A stretch of DNA of 64,000 bases, taken from the NCBI RefSeq assembly GCF_937616625.2, contig NC_065577.1:24379501-24443500 (forward strand). The letters are read 5' to 3'. This document shows positions 47,480 to 59,252 of this stretch, piece after piece. Numbering within the stretch: position 1 is the stretch's first letter; each line of letters begins with the position of its first letter. A program made the position numbers and the translations under genes. The notes below the pieces were generated by a model. It was not told where the DNA came from and did not search any database. It saw only the letters and a list, made by a program, of their open reading frames with translations. The DNA comes from Mercurialis annua. Taxonomy: Eukaryota; Streptophyta; Magnoliopsida; Malpighiales; Euphorbiaceae.

Positions 47480-47868
47480 GAGATAATGAAACAAAACCAT
47501 TAAAACTTACGAAATGAATCCAAACGTTTCACCTTTATAGCAATTTAAGCCAAAAGTTTACAAACGTTACGAATCAAAGCCAAACGTTTACAAAAATCCA
47601 TTAGTTTCACCTTTTTTGCGATTTAAGCTAAAAGTTTACAAACGTTACGAAACAAATCCAAACGTTTCTCCATTTTAGCAATTTAAGGCAAACGTGTACA
47701 AACGTTACAGAACAAAACCAAACGTTTCACATTTTTAGCGATTTAAGTCAAATATTACGAAATAAATCTAAATGTTTCACATTTTTAGCGATTTAAGTCA
47801 AACGTTTATGAACGTTACGAAACAAATCTAATCCAATCGTTTCCCCATTTTAGTGATTTAAGCCAAAC
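47480..47868 (-). repeat. Inverted satellite island 3
   Basis: R monomers run between a degenerate turn near 47465-47490 and the junction AAGCCAAACGTTTTGTTTCA near 47868. The order of unusual monomers parallels that of island 2. Confidence 0.72.
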
Positions 47869-47948
47869 GTTTTGTTTCATAACCTTTGTAAACGTTTGGC
47901 TTAAATTGCAAAAAAGGTGAAACGCTTGAATTTGTTTCGTAACGTTTG

Positions 47949-49877
47949 TGTCACGACCCATTTTCATGAATCGCGACCGGCGCTAGGGTATGGGTAATGT
48001 AGTACCAAAACTCGTAGCTAGCCTTTCAATTAACATACAAACACATAAACCTACAGAAAACCAGTGCTCAGGGGCAACCGAGACTTGAGTCTAAATCTAG
48101 CAGTTGTAATATTCAACATTAAAATAACATGCTTTCCAATAATGTTATTAAACAGGCATAACATAAGTAATTCGGAATAATCATATATCTTGCCAGAGCA
48201 ATAATAATTCAGTCAGACCAATCTGACAACAACCAGAATAAAATAAAGACGTCTAGTTACTACTGCAGTCTAAGAATAAAACAGTTTTACAGTTTATCTA
48301 AAATAAATGGAACCTCCGAGGAAAAGTAAATGCGGAGATCACCAGACTCTCTCAGATCATAACCCTGGGAAAATTTGGGAAAAACAACGGGGTCAGATAT
48401 ACTGAGATGAGTTTATACCACTATTTACATTTATTAAGTGGAAAACCTTTAAAACCGTTTAAAACATTTAATAACGATATTACGAATAATAGTTGGAACC
48501 CTAATCCACAATTCTAAATAATAACCATAGTCCAATAGGCCTGGTCCCGAGAGCTGAGCTACACCGAGTTACCACTGACCACACTTATACCAGAGTCCCG
48601 AGAGCTGAGCTACACCGAGTTACTCTACCTGGTCCCGAGAGCTATGCTCACACCGAGTTACCACATTTCCATATATACCTTACCTAGATCAATACCGGTG
48701 CGCACGAAGTCCTAATGATGCCCATTAGGTAGCATGTTCCAACTAAGAGCCATAATATAAATACAGTTCGCAATATACATACAATATATATTTTAATATT
48801 AAATAACAATTTACTTAATAAAGCGGTAAATAGTAAGTACAAACTCACAGCTTGCTAACCACGTGATAACCGGCAAGCAACCAATCCCTGTTCGCCTCTG
48901 AAGCACGAACAGTAGACGGGTCTAGACAAATAAAATAATTATTAAAAACAGACCCTAACTCTAGAGAGTACTAGACACCACATAGGACTAGCACAAATAA
49001 CACGTCGGAATTAAACAATCCAAGACAACACCAAAAATACCCAATAGGTAATAAAGCCCAATTAAAACAAGTTTATTGAGTCCTCGCTTAAAATCTGATT
49101 TAGAAATAATACTTAATAATCTTTAAGTAATAATTAATTTCTAAATAGTGGGTTAGCCGAGTTACCAATAACTACCAAGCTAACCTCACTTGTCGGGTGA
49201 CCCAAGTCTAACCCGACTCAAAAACGTTTATCAAATATAAACCCGAGTTTATATTTATAAAATAATTCGATAAAATAATAATCTATTTAAAAGCAGAACT
49301 CAATAACTTCAATTTCAAGTAACCCAAGTTACAAATCAAAAACTTGATTAAATAAATCTTATAAAAGTTTAGGGACTAATTTGTACTTTAGCCAATTAGG
49401 GACTAAACTGTACTTTAGCCAGTTAGGGACTAAACTGTACATTTAATCAATAAGATATTCGAAATCAAATTAATTACTCATTTACTAATTTATAATTCAA
49501 TCAAAAATCCAAAAGTTATCCAATAGATAAAAACTTAACTTAAATAAGCTTTTTAGAAACTTTAGGGGCTAAATTGTAATTTAGACAAATTGACATTTTA
49601 ATCAAAATTAAATATAATTACCTGAGCGATTATATTAATTTAGCTTAGAGAACAATTATCGTTTTCAAGTTGTCAACTTAAAATTGAAACAAATAGGAAA
49701 GTTATTATTAAATAACAACATAGTTAAGGATTCAATTGATTTAAGTAATTCATTAGGTGACAAATACGGCCAATTAACCATCTTCTTCCTTTCAAATTAA
49801 TCCATCCCCGCCATTAATCAAAACCATGAAAACCAAATAACCAAACCATCACATGTATTCAAGCTAACAAAAACCTA
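47949..49877 (-). mobile_element. Truncated Tekay-like LTR on the minus strand
   Basis: It starts TGTCACGACCCATTTTCATG, the inverse of the LTR terminus, after satellite ending GTTTG. It continues collinearly with the inverse of the other LTRs: the threefold repeat at about 48543-48661, GGGTGACCCAAGTCTAACCC near 49195, and the GTACTTTAGCC phrases near 49392-49440. It ends in the middle of the LTR: the first kilobase or so, with promoter and palindromes, is missing. No right-hand target repeat is present because that end is lost. Confidence 0.85.
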
Positions 49878-49895
49878 TGACAAACTTGGTATCAG
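49878..49895 (+). other. 18-bp LTR-end plus primer-site fragment at a breakpoint
   Basis: TGACAAACTTGGTATCAG is identical to 10186-10203, the last five bases of the LTR joined to the spacer and the start of the primer site. It is in plus orientation, opposite to the truncated LTR on its left. On its right it abuts the perfect satellite palindrome at 49896-49915. Confidence 0.75.
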
Positions 49896-49915
49896 CCAAA
49901 CGTTTAAACGTTTGG
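49896..49915. repeat. Perfect 20-bp palindrome at a satellite inversion junction
   Basis: CCAAACGTTTAAACGTTTGG is its own inverse complement and joins an R half-monomer to F monomers. Confidence 0.8.
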
Positions 49916-50450
49916 CTTAAATCGGTAAAAAGGTGAAACACTTCGATTTGTTTCGTAACGTTTGAAAATGTTTGGCTTAAATCGTTTGGATTTGTTTCGT
50001 AACGTTTTAAACGTTTGGCTTAAATCGCTAAACTGGGGAAATGTTTGGATTTGTTTCGTAATATTTGTAAACGTTTGGCTTAAATTGCTAAAAAGGGGAA
50101 ACATTTCGATTTATTTCGTAACGTTTGTAAATATTTGGCTTTAATCACTAAAAAGGGGAAACGTTTGGATTTGTTTCGTAACGTTTACAAACGTTTGGCT
50201 TCAATCACTAAAAAGGTGAAAAGTTTGGATTTGTTTCGTAACGTTTGTAAACCATTTGGCTTAAATTTTTAAAAAGGTGAAACATTTGGTTTTGTTTTGT
50301 AACATTTCTAAACGTTCGGCTTCAATCACTAAAAAGGTGAAATGTTTGGTTTTGTTTCATAACATTTGTAATCATTTGGCTTGGATTTGTTTCATAACTT
50401 TAATAAACGTTTGGCTTGGATTTATTTCGTAATGTTTCTAAACGTTTGGC

Positions 50451-51490
50451 TTGGATTTGTTTCATAACGTTTGTAAACGTTTGGCTTAAATTGCTAATAT
50501 GGGGAAACATTTGGATTTGTTTCGTAACATTTGTAAACGTTTGGCTTAAATCGCTAAAAAGGTGAAACGTTTCGATTTGTTTCGTTACGTTTATAAATGT
50601 TTGGCTTAAATCGCTAAAAAGGTGAAACCTTTAGATTGGTTTCGTAACGTTTGAAACGTTTCACATTTTTATCGATTTAAGCCAAACGTTTACAAATGTT
50701 ACGAAACAAATCCAAATGTTTCCCCTTTAAAGCTATTTAAGTCGAACGTTTACAAACGTTACGAAACAAAATTACGAAGCAAATCCAAATGTTTCACCTT
50801 TTTAGGGATTTAAGCCATGTTTACAAAAGTTACGAAACAAATCGTAACGCTTGGTTTAAATCGCAGAAAAGGTGAAACGTTTGGATTTGTTCCGTAAGGT
50901 TTGTAAACGTTTGACTTAAATCGCTGAAAAGGTGAAACGTTTGGTTTTGTTTCGTAACGTTTGTAAACATTTGGCTTAAATCACTAAAAAGGTGAAACGT
51001 TTGGATTTGTTTCGTAACGTTTTAAGCATTTGGCATAAATCAGTAAAATGGGGAAACGTTTGGATTTGTTTCGTAACATTTTAAACTTTCAGCTTAAATT
51101 GCTAAAATGGGGAAACATATGGATTTGTTTTGTAACGTTTTTAAACGTTTGGCTTAAATCGCTAAAAAGGTGAAACGTTTGGTTTTTTTTCGTAACGTTT
51201 TAAACGTTTGGATTTGTTACGTAATGTTTTAAACGTTTGGTTTTGTTACATAACGTTTATAAACGTTTGGCCTAAATAGATAAAAACGTGAAATGTTCGG
51301 ATTTGTTTCGTAATGTTTGTAAACATTTGGCTTTTATTGCTAAAAAGGTGAAACGTTTGGATTTCTTTTGTACGTTTGTAAACGTTAGGATTAAATTTCT
51401 GAAAATGTGAAACATTTGGATTTGTTTTGTAACGTTTGTAAACGTTTGGCTTAAATCGCTAAAAAGGGGAAACGTTTGGATTTGTTTCTT
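50451..51490 (+). repeat. Segmental duplication within the satellite, copy 1
   Basis: This block reappears at 51969-53056 nearly base for base. It includes the R island, the odd phrases CCCCTTTAAAGCTATTTAAG and AAAATTACGAAGCAAATCC, and the broken monomer TAAGCCATGTTTACAAAAG. Copy 1 lacks a 50-bp partial monomer present in copy 2. Confidence 0.85.
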
Positions 51491-51968
51491 AACGTTCATA
51501 ATGTTGCGAAACAAAAGCAAACGTTTGGCATAATCGCTAAAAGGGTGAAAACGTTACGAAAAAAACCAAGCGTTTACAAACGTTGCAAAACAAAACCAAG
51601 CATTTCACCTTTTTAGCTATTTAAGCCAAACGTTTGTCTTAAATCGCTAAAAAGGTGAAACGTTTGGATTTGTTTCGTAATGTCTGAAAACGTTTGGCTT
51701 ACATTGCTAAAAAGGTGAAACGTTTGGATTTGTTTCGTAACCTTTGTAAACGTTTGGCTTAAATCGCTAAAAAATTGAAACATTTGGATTTGTTCCTTAA
51801 TTTTTGTAAACGTTTGGCTTATATCGCTAAAAAGGTGAAACGTTTGGATTTGTTTCGTAATGTTTGTAAACGTTTGGCTTAAATTGCAAAAAAAAACGTG
51901 AAACGCTTGGATTCATTTCGTAACGTTTGCAAACGTTTGGCTTAATTCGCTAAAAAGGTGAAATGTTT

Positions 51969-53056
51969 GGATTTGTTTCATAACGTTTGTAAACGTTTGG
52001 CTTAAATTGCTAATATGGGGAAACATTTGGATTTGTTTCGTAACATTTGTAAACGTTTGGCTTAAATCGCTAAAAAGGTGAAATGTTTGGATTTGTTTCG
52101 TAACGTTTGGCTTAAATCGCTAAAAAGGTGAAACGTTTCGATTTGTTTCGTTACGTTTATAAACGTTTGGCTTAAATCGCTAAAAAGGTGAAACCTTTAG
52201 ATTGGTTTCGTAACGTTTGAAACGTTTCACATTTTTATCGATTTAAGCCAAACGTTTACAAATGTTACGAAACAAATCCAAATGTTTCCCCTTTAAAGCT
52301 ATTTAAGTCGAACGTTTACAAACGTTACGAAACAAAATTACGAAGCAAATCCAAATGTTTCACCTTTTTAGGGATTTAAGCCATGTTTACAAAAGTTACG
52401 AAACAAATCGTAACGCTTGGTTTAAATCGCAAAAAAGGTGAAACGTTTGGATTTGTTCCGTAACGTTTGTAAACGTTTGACTTAAATCGCTGAAAAGGTG
52501 AAACGTTTGGTTTTGTTTCGTAACGTTTGTAAACATTTGGCTTAAATCACTAAAAAGGTGAAACGTTTGGATTTGTTTCGTAACGTTTTAAGCATTTGGC
52601 ATAAATCAGTAAAATGGGGAAACGTTTGGATTTGTTTCGTAACATTTTAAACTTTTAGCTTAAATTGCTAAAATGGGGAAACATATGGATTTGTTTTGTA
52701 ACGTTTTTAAACGTTTGGCTTAAATCGCTAAAAAGGTGAAACGTTTGGTTTTTTTTCGTAACGTTTTAAACGTTTGGATTTGTTACGTAATGTTTTAAAC
52801 GTTTGGTTTTGTTTCATAACGTTTATAAACGTTTGGCCTAAATAGATAAAAACGTGAAATGTTCGGATTTGTTTCGTAATGTTTGTAAACATTTGGCTTT
52901 AATTGCTAAAAAGGTGAAACGTTTGGATTTCTTTTGTACGTTTGTAAACGTTAGGATTAAATTTCTAAAAATGTGAAACATTTGGATTTGTTTTGTAACG
53001 TTTGTAAACGTTTGGCTTAAATCGCTAAAAAGGGGAAACGTTTGGATTTGTTTCGT
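51969..53056 (+). repeat. Segmental duplication within the satellite, copy 2
   Basis: This is the partner of 50451-51490. The phrase CCATGTTTACAAAAG is at 52381 here and 50815 there (offset 1566), while TAATATGGGG is at 52011 and 50495 (offset 1516). The 50-bp shift reflects the extra partial monomer near 52090-52140. Confidence 0.85.
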
Positions 53057-56000
53057 AACGTTTGTAAACGTTTGACTTATATCGCTAAAAGGGTCACCTT
53101 TTTAGCGATTTAAACCAAACGTTTAAAACGTTACGAAACAAATCCAAACGCTTTTCCATTTTAGGAATTTATGCCAAACGTTTACAAACGTAAAGAAACA
53201 AATCCAAACGTTTCCCATTTTTAGCGATTTAAGAAAAATGTTTACAAACGTCACGAAACAAATCCAAACGTTTTACCTTTTTAGCATTTTACGCCAAACG
53301 TTTTCAGACATTACGAAACAAATCCAAGCGTTTGAACTTTTAGCAATCCGAGCCAAACGTTACAAAACAAATCCAAACGTTTTTTTAGCAATTGAAGATA
53401 AATGTTTCACCTTTTTAGCGATTTAAGCCGAACGCTTACAAACGTTACGAAACAAATGCAATCGTTTCAAACGTTTGGCTTAAATCACAAAAAGGGAAAA
53501 TGTTTGGTTTTGTTTCGTAACGTTTATAAACGTTTGGTTTTGTTTCATAACGTTTTCATCTTTTTAGCGATTTATGCCGAACGTTTGGTTTTTTTCCGTA
53601 ACATTTCTGAACGTTATGAAATAAAACCAAACGTTTATTATGAAACAAATTTAAATATTTCCAATTTTTAGCGATTTAAGCCAAACGTTTACAAACGTTA
53701 TGAAACAAATCCAAACGTTTCCCCATTTTAGCGATTTAAGCAAACATTTACAAACGTTACGAAACAAATCCAAGCGTTTCATCTTTTTAGTGATATAAAC
53801 CAAACTTTTAAAATGTTTCGAAACAAATACAAACGTTTAACCTTTTTAGCGATTGAAGCCAACTTTTTAGCGATTTAAGCCAAACGTATACAAATTTACG
53901 AAAGAAAACCAAACGTTTCACCTTTTTAGAAATTGAAGCCAAACTTTTACAAACGTTACGAAACAAAACCAAACGTTTCTCCTTTTTAGCGATTAAAGCC
54001 AAACGTTTACAAACGTTACGAAACAAATCCAAACATCTCACCTTTTTAGCGATTTAAGCCAAACATTTACAAACTTTACGAAACAAATATAAACGTTTCC
54101 CCATTTTAGCGATTTAAGCCAAACGTTTATAAACGTTTGCTTTTATTTCGCAATTTTGTACACGTTTGGCTTAACTCGCTGAAAAGGTGAAACATTTGGA
54201 TTTGCTTTGTAACGTTTGTAAACGTTTCGCTTAAATCTCTAAAAATGGGAAACATTTGGTTTTGTTCCGTAATATTTGTGAACGCTTGGCTTAAATTTCC
54301 AAAAAGGTGAAACGCTTGGATTCGTTTCATAACGTTTGTAAATGTTTGGCTTAAACTGCTAAAAAGGTGAATCATTTGGTTTTCCTTCGTTAATTTGTAA
54401 ATGTTTGGCTTAAATCGCTAAAAAGGTGGCTTAAATCGCTAATAAGGTTAAACGTTTGTATTTGTTTCGAAATGTTTTAAACGTTTGGTTTAAATTGCTA
54501 AAAAGGTGAAACGTTTGGGTTTGTTTCAAAACATTTATAAACATTTGGCTTAAATCGCTAAAAATGGGAAACGTTTGGATTTGTTTCGTAACGTTTGTAA
54601 ACATTTGGCTTAAATACCTAAAAATGTAAAATGTTTGGATTTATTTTGTAACGTTTGTAAACGTTTAGCTTAAATCACTAAAAAGGTGAAAAGTTTGGTT
54701 TTATTCCGTAACATTTGTAAACGTTTGGCTTAAAAGGTTAAACGCTAGAATTTGTTTCGTAACGTTTGTAAATGTTTGGCTTAAATTGCAAAAAAGGCGA
54801 AACGTTTTATTTTGTTTCGTAAATTTGTAAACGTTTGGCTTAAATTTCTAAAAAGGTGGCTTAAATTGCTAAAAAGGTGAAACGTTTGGATTTGTTTGAT
54901 AATATTTGTAAACATTTGGCTTAAACCGCTAAAAAGGGGAAACGTTATAATTTGTTTCGTAACGATTGTAAAAGTTTGGATTAAATCGCTAAAAATGTGA
55001 AACATTTGGATTTGTTTCGAAACGTTTGTAAACATTTTGCTTAAATTGCTAAAATGGGTAAACAGTTGGATTTTGTTTCGTAATGTTTGTAAACGTTTGT
55101 CTTAAATCCCTAAAAATGTGAAACGTTTGGTTTTGTTTCGTAGCGTTTGTAAACGTTTGTCTTAAACCGCTAAAAAGGGGAAATGTTTGGATTAGTTTCG
55201 TAACATTTATAAACGTTTGGCTTAAATCGCTAAAAAGGTGAAATTTTTGGTTTTGTTTCGTAACGTTTATAATCAATTGGCTTAAATCTCAAAAAATGTG
55301 AAACGTTTGGATTTGTTTCGTAACGTTTGTAAATGTTTGGTTTAAATTGCTAAAAAGAGGAAACGTTTGGATTTGTTTCGTAACGTTAGTAAAGGTTTGG
55401 CTTATATTGCTAAAATGGGGAAACGTTTGGAATTGTTTCGTAACATTTATAAACGTTTGGCTTAAATCGCTAAAAAGGTGAAACGTTTGGTTTTGTTTCC
55501 TAACCTTCGTAAAGGTTTGGCTTAAATCGCTAAACTAAGAAAACGTTTGGATTTGTTTCGTAATGTTTTCGTAACATTTAAAACGTTACGAAACAAATCC
55601 AAACGTTTCACCTTTTTAGCGATTTAAGCCAAATATTTAAAACGTTACGAAACAAATCCAAACGTTTTCCTTTAATAATTTAAGCCAAACGTTTACAAAC
55701 GTTAAGAAACAAATCCAAACATTTCACCTTTTTAGCGAATTAAGCCAAACGTTTGCAAACGTTACGAAATGAATCCAAGCGTTTCACGTTTTTTTTTGCA
55801 ATTTAAGCCAAACGTTTACAAACATTACGAAACAAATCCAAACGTTTCACCTTTTTAGCGATATAAGCCAAACGTTTACAAAAATTAAGGAACAAATCCA
55901 AATGTTTCAATTTTTTAGCGATTTAAGCCAAACGTTTACAAAGGTTACGAAACAAATCCAAACGTTTCACCTTTTTAGCAATGTAAGCCAGACGTTTTCA

Positions 56001-56368
56001 GACATTACGAAACAAATCCAAACGTTTCACCTTTTTAGCAATTTAAGACAAACGTTTGGCTTAAATAGCTAAAAAGGTGAAATGCTTGGTTTTGTTTTGC
56101 AACGTTTGTAAACGCTTGGTTTTTTTCGTAACATTTTCACCCTTTTAGCGATTATGCCAAACGTTTGGTTTTGTTTCGCAACATTATGAACGTTAAGAAA
56201 CAAAACCAAACGTTTATAACGTTACGAAACAAAACCAAACGTTTCACATTCTTAACGCTTTAAACCAAACGTTTACAAACGCTACGAAACAAATCCAAAC
56301 GTTTCCCCCATTTTAGCGATTTAAGCCAAACGTTTACAAACGTTACGAAACAAATCCAAGAGTTTCAC

Positions 56369-57757
56369 TGTAATAACCCGTATAATTTTTTGATATTTAC
56401 CGACGATCTTTCGGATGCATTTTGAGAATTTATTTAAGTTTGTGGTTAGCTCGTGGTCCGGTTCGATTATAGGTCCGGTTTCAAAAAAAAAAGAATACTC
56501 CTTTGGACTCGTGGTTCAACCAAATGGTTGAACCACTGCCGTGTGACTCAGATCTCAAACGAGACCTGAGAAATCACGTAGGTCTCGTTCGAGAATTCAT
56601 GAATTCTCGAACGAGAACCTCGTTTGGTGCCTGGTCTCGTACGAGACCAAGCATTCTCGAACGAGAACAAGGCCATTTGGTTGTTCTCGTTCGAGAAATG
56701 AACCGTGCATTTGAGCCATTCATTGCTCGCGAGATTGCAGCCGATTCCCAACTGATTTTCCTCCCTTATATATCAATCTGTTAAACCTAATTCATTGACT
56801 ACAAATCCAGCAAACTAGCCACCATCTACTTCGTTTTCCTCCAAAAACTTCACTCCCAATCCTCCTCCAAACTAAGCTATCCATTGGTAAGTTTTCTTGA
56901 ACTTTAATTTTAGATTTATCTTAAACGGCAACTCCATATTCTTAATCGTTCTCTCTCGTTTCTAGATCGAGATCAATACCGTTTGTTTCCAGACGTTCTA
57001 GACTCGTGTGCCTTCGATCCCCCACCTCATTTTCGTTGAACGGTACGTTATCGATCTCGTTTCAATCGCCGTACGGTTTACCGTATTAAGCTTGTATAAT
57101 CTGTTTTGAGGGGAAGTTAATTCTGCCGATTAGTGTCCTTCCATTTTGACCATGATTTTGATTGATAATGATCATGAAATCCTTGGGTTGTTGTTTGTTT
57201 AGCCCTTCATTGAGTTTTGGTTCATCGGCTCCATTTTGTTGTTCGTCGTTCATAGGGACGATTAAGTTTCAATACTGCTCTTTACTTGTTCTTGGTGTTT
57301 ATGTATATGAGTTCTAATAGATGATTAGGATATTGGTTGATTCATGTCGATGTGTTATGGTGTAGATTTGATAGTTAGGGTTTAAGGATTTAAGTTGCTG
57401 CAACTTGAGTTATGGCGGGAAAGTTGTTACTTGAAATGAAAGAGATGGTTAATATGTTATTTTAATCACCCAAATTGTTTGGTGTAATCAATCAACTCCT
57501 TTAAGTTAAACTTTATCTATTGAATTGATAATACCTTGGATTTCCTTATGATTTATAGGTATTATTTTGTAAATGACAAATATTTTATAAACTTAGGTTA
57601 GTATAATTACTCAGGTAATTATATTTATTTTCGGATGTCAAAGTGGCTAAATTACAATTTAGCCCTTAACTTATTAAATTAAATTATTGGTTATAACTTC
57701 ATATTTCATTTTGAAATATAATTTCTATATTTAATTTCGATTATCTACTTGGCATGG
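56369..57757 (+). mobile_element. Truncated LTR, Tekay-like subfamily
   Basis: It begins TGTAATAACCCGTATAATTT within R satellite (flank GTTTCAC) and is collinear with the other LTRs: an A run near 56481, palindromes at 56511-56698, TATATAT at 56767, TTTCTAGATCGAGATC, CTCATTTTCGTTGAACGGTACG, and the ACAATTTAGCCC phrase near 57652. It breaks off near 57757 and F satellite follows directly, so the right half of the LTR is missing. The 93-codon frame across the palindromes is not a gene. Confidence 0.85.
56511..56698. promoter_or_regulatory. Palindrome cluster in the truncated LTR
   Basis: Inverted pairs GTGGTTCAAC/GTTGAACCAC, GGTCTCGTTCGAGAATTC/GAATTCTCGAACGAGAACC, CTGGTCTCGTACGAGACCA and TTCTCGAACGAGAAC/GTTCTCGTTCGAGAA are kept even though the spacers and even some palindrome centres differ from the other LTRs (GTACGAG in place of GTTCGAG). 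Paired change of this kind keeps the dyad. Confidence 0.65.
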
Positions 57758-59252
57758 ATCTTTTTCACAACGTTTGTAAACGTTTGGCTTAAATCGTTAA
57801 AAATGTGAAATGTTTGGTTTTATTTCGTAACGTTTGTCAACGTTTGGCTTAAATCGCTAAAAAGGTGAAACGTTTGGATTTGTTTCGTAAAATTTACAAA
57901 CATTTGGCTTAAATCGCTAAAAAGGTAAAATTTTTGGTTTTGTTTCGTAACATTTATAATCAATTGGCATAAATCTCAAAAAATGTGAAATGTTTGGATT
58001 TGTTTCGTAATGTTTGTAAACGTTTGGCATAAATTGCTAAAATGGGGAAACGTTTGGAATTGTTTCTTAACGTTTGTAAACGTTTGGCTTAAATCGCTAA
58101 AAAGGTGAAATGTTTGGTTTGTTTCAAAAACTTTGTAAAGATTTGGCTTAAATTGCTAAAATGAAGAAACGTTTGGATTTGTTTCGTAACGTTTAAAATG
58201 TTTAAAACGTTACGAAATAAATCCAAACGTTTCACCATTTTATCGATTTAAGCCAAACGTTTAAAACGTTACGAAACAAATCCAAACGTTTTCTCATTTT
58301 AGTAATTTAAGCCAAACGTTTAAAAACGTTAAGGAACAAATCCAAACGTTTCACCTTTTTAGCTATTTAAGCCAAACGTTTACAAACGTTACGAAACAAA
58401 TCCAAGCGTTTCACGTTTTTTGCCATTTAAGCCAAACGTTTGCAAACGTTATGAAACAAATCCAAAGGTTTCACCTTTTTAGCGATTTAAGCCAAATGTT
58501 TACAAACGTTAAGGAACAAATCCAAACGTTTCAATTTTTAGCGATATAAGCCAAACGTTTACAAACGTTACGAAACAAATCCAAAGGTTACACCTTTTTA
58601 GCAATTTAAGCCAAACGTTTTCAGACATTACGAAACAAATCCAAGTGTTTCAACTTTTAGCAATTTAAGCCAAACGTTTGCAAACGTTGCGAAACAAATC
58701 CAAACGTTTGGCTTAAATCGATAACAATGTGAAATATTTGGATTTGTTTCGTAACATTTTGCTTAAATACCTAAAATTGTGAAATGTTTGGATTTGTTTC
58801 GTAACGTTTGTAAACGTTTGGCTTAAATCGCTAAAAAGGTGAAACGTTTGGTTTTATTCCGTAACATTTGTAATTGTTTGGCTTAAATTGCTAAAAAGGT
58901 GAAACGCTAGGATTTGTTTCGTAACGTTTGTAAACGTTTGGCTTAAATTGCTAAAAAGATGAAACGTTTGATTTTGTTTCGTAAATTTGTAAACGTTTGG
59001 GATAAATTGCTAAAAAGGTGAAACACTTGGATTTGTTTGGTAACATTAGTAAACATTTGGCGTAAATCGCTAAAAAGGGGAAACGTTAGGATTTATTTTG
59101 TAACATTTGTAAACATTTGAATGAAATCGTTGAAAATGTGAAATATTTGGATTTGTTTCATAACATTTGTAAATGTTTGCCCTAAACCGCTAAAATGGGG
59201 AAACGTTTGGATTTGTTTCATAACGTTTCTAAACGTTTGGCTTAAATCGCTA
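57758..59252. repeat. 60-bp satellite, F then R then F
   Basis: F runs to about 58200, R to about 58700, then F to the LTR. The first turn is the compact dyad GTAACGTTTAAAATGTTTAAAACGTTACG near 58186-58214, quoted here only in part as AAAATGTTTAAAACGTTACG. The R block repeats the order of unusual monomers found at 55580-56040 (AAAACGTTTTC, AAGGAACAAATCC, TTTTCAGACATTACG), so the two are probably copies of each other. Confidence 0.9.

Larger units (their letters stand above)
36008..47948. repeat. 60-bp satellite, mostly F orientation, with three inverted islands
   Basis: About 12 kb of tandem monomers. The 60-bp register is clearest near 38880-39240 and 46980-47160. R-oriented islands lie at about 36128-36540, 37877-38332 and 47480-47868. 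Between 41.2 and 46.5 kb, blocks with shared private variants recur, for example CTAAAAGTGTGAAACG, GCTCAAAAGGTGGTTTG and GATACGTTTGGATT, showing amplification of multi-monomer units. There is no gene. The many frames of 60-170 codons are the satellite repeat read in its stop-free frame. Confidence 0.93.
49916..56368. repeat. 60-bp satellite, orientation mosaic
   Basis: F monomers predominate to about 53095, with short R islands at 50657-50840 and 52222-52405 and a scrambled patch at 51490-51635. From 53095 to 54125 the sequence is mostly R, with brief F pieces near 53470-53600. F resumes at 54126-55570. R then runs to about 56055, followed by short F and R pieces up to the LTR at 56369. Three shortened monomers about 35 bp apart (TTGGCTTGGATTTG near 50376, 50411 and 50446) lack the AAATCGCTAAAAAGG segment. 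There are no genes. Confidence 0.9.

Noticed and set aside
36008..47948. CRISPR-like array of regularly spaced repeats
   Set aside because: There are no unique spacers: the whole period is repeated, in a plant genome context, so it is satellite DNA.
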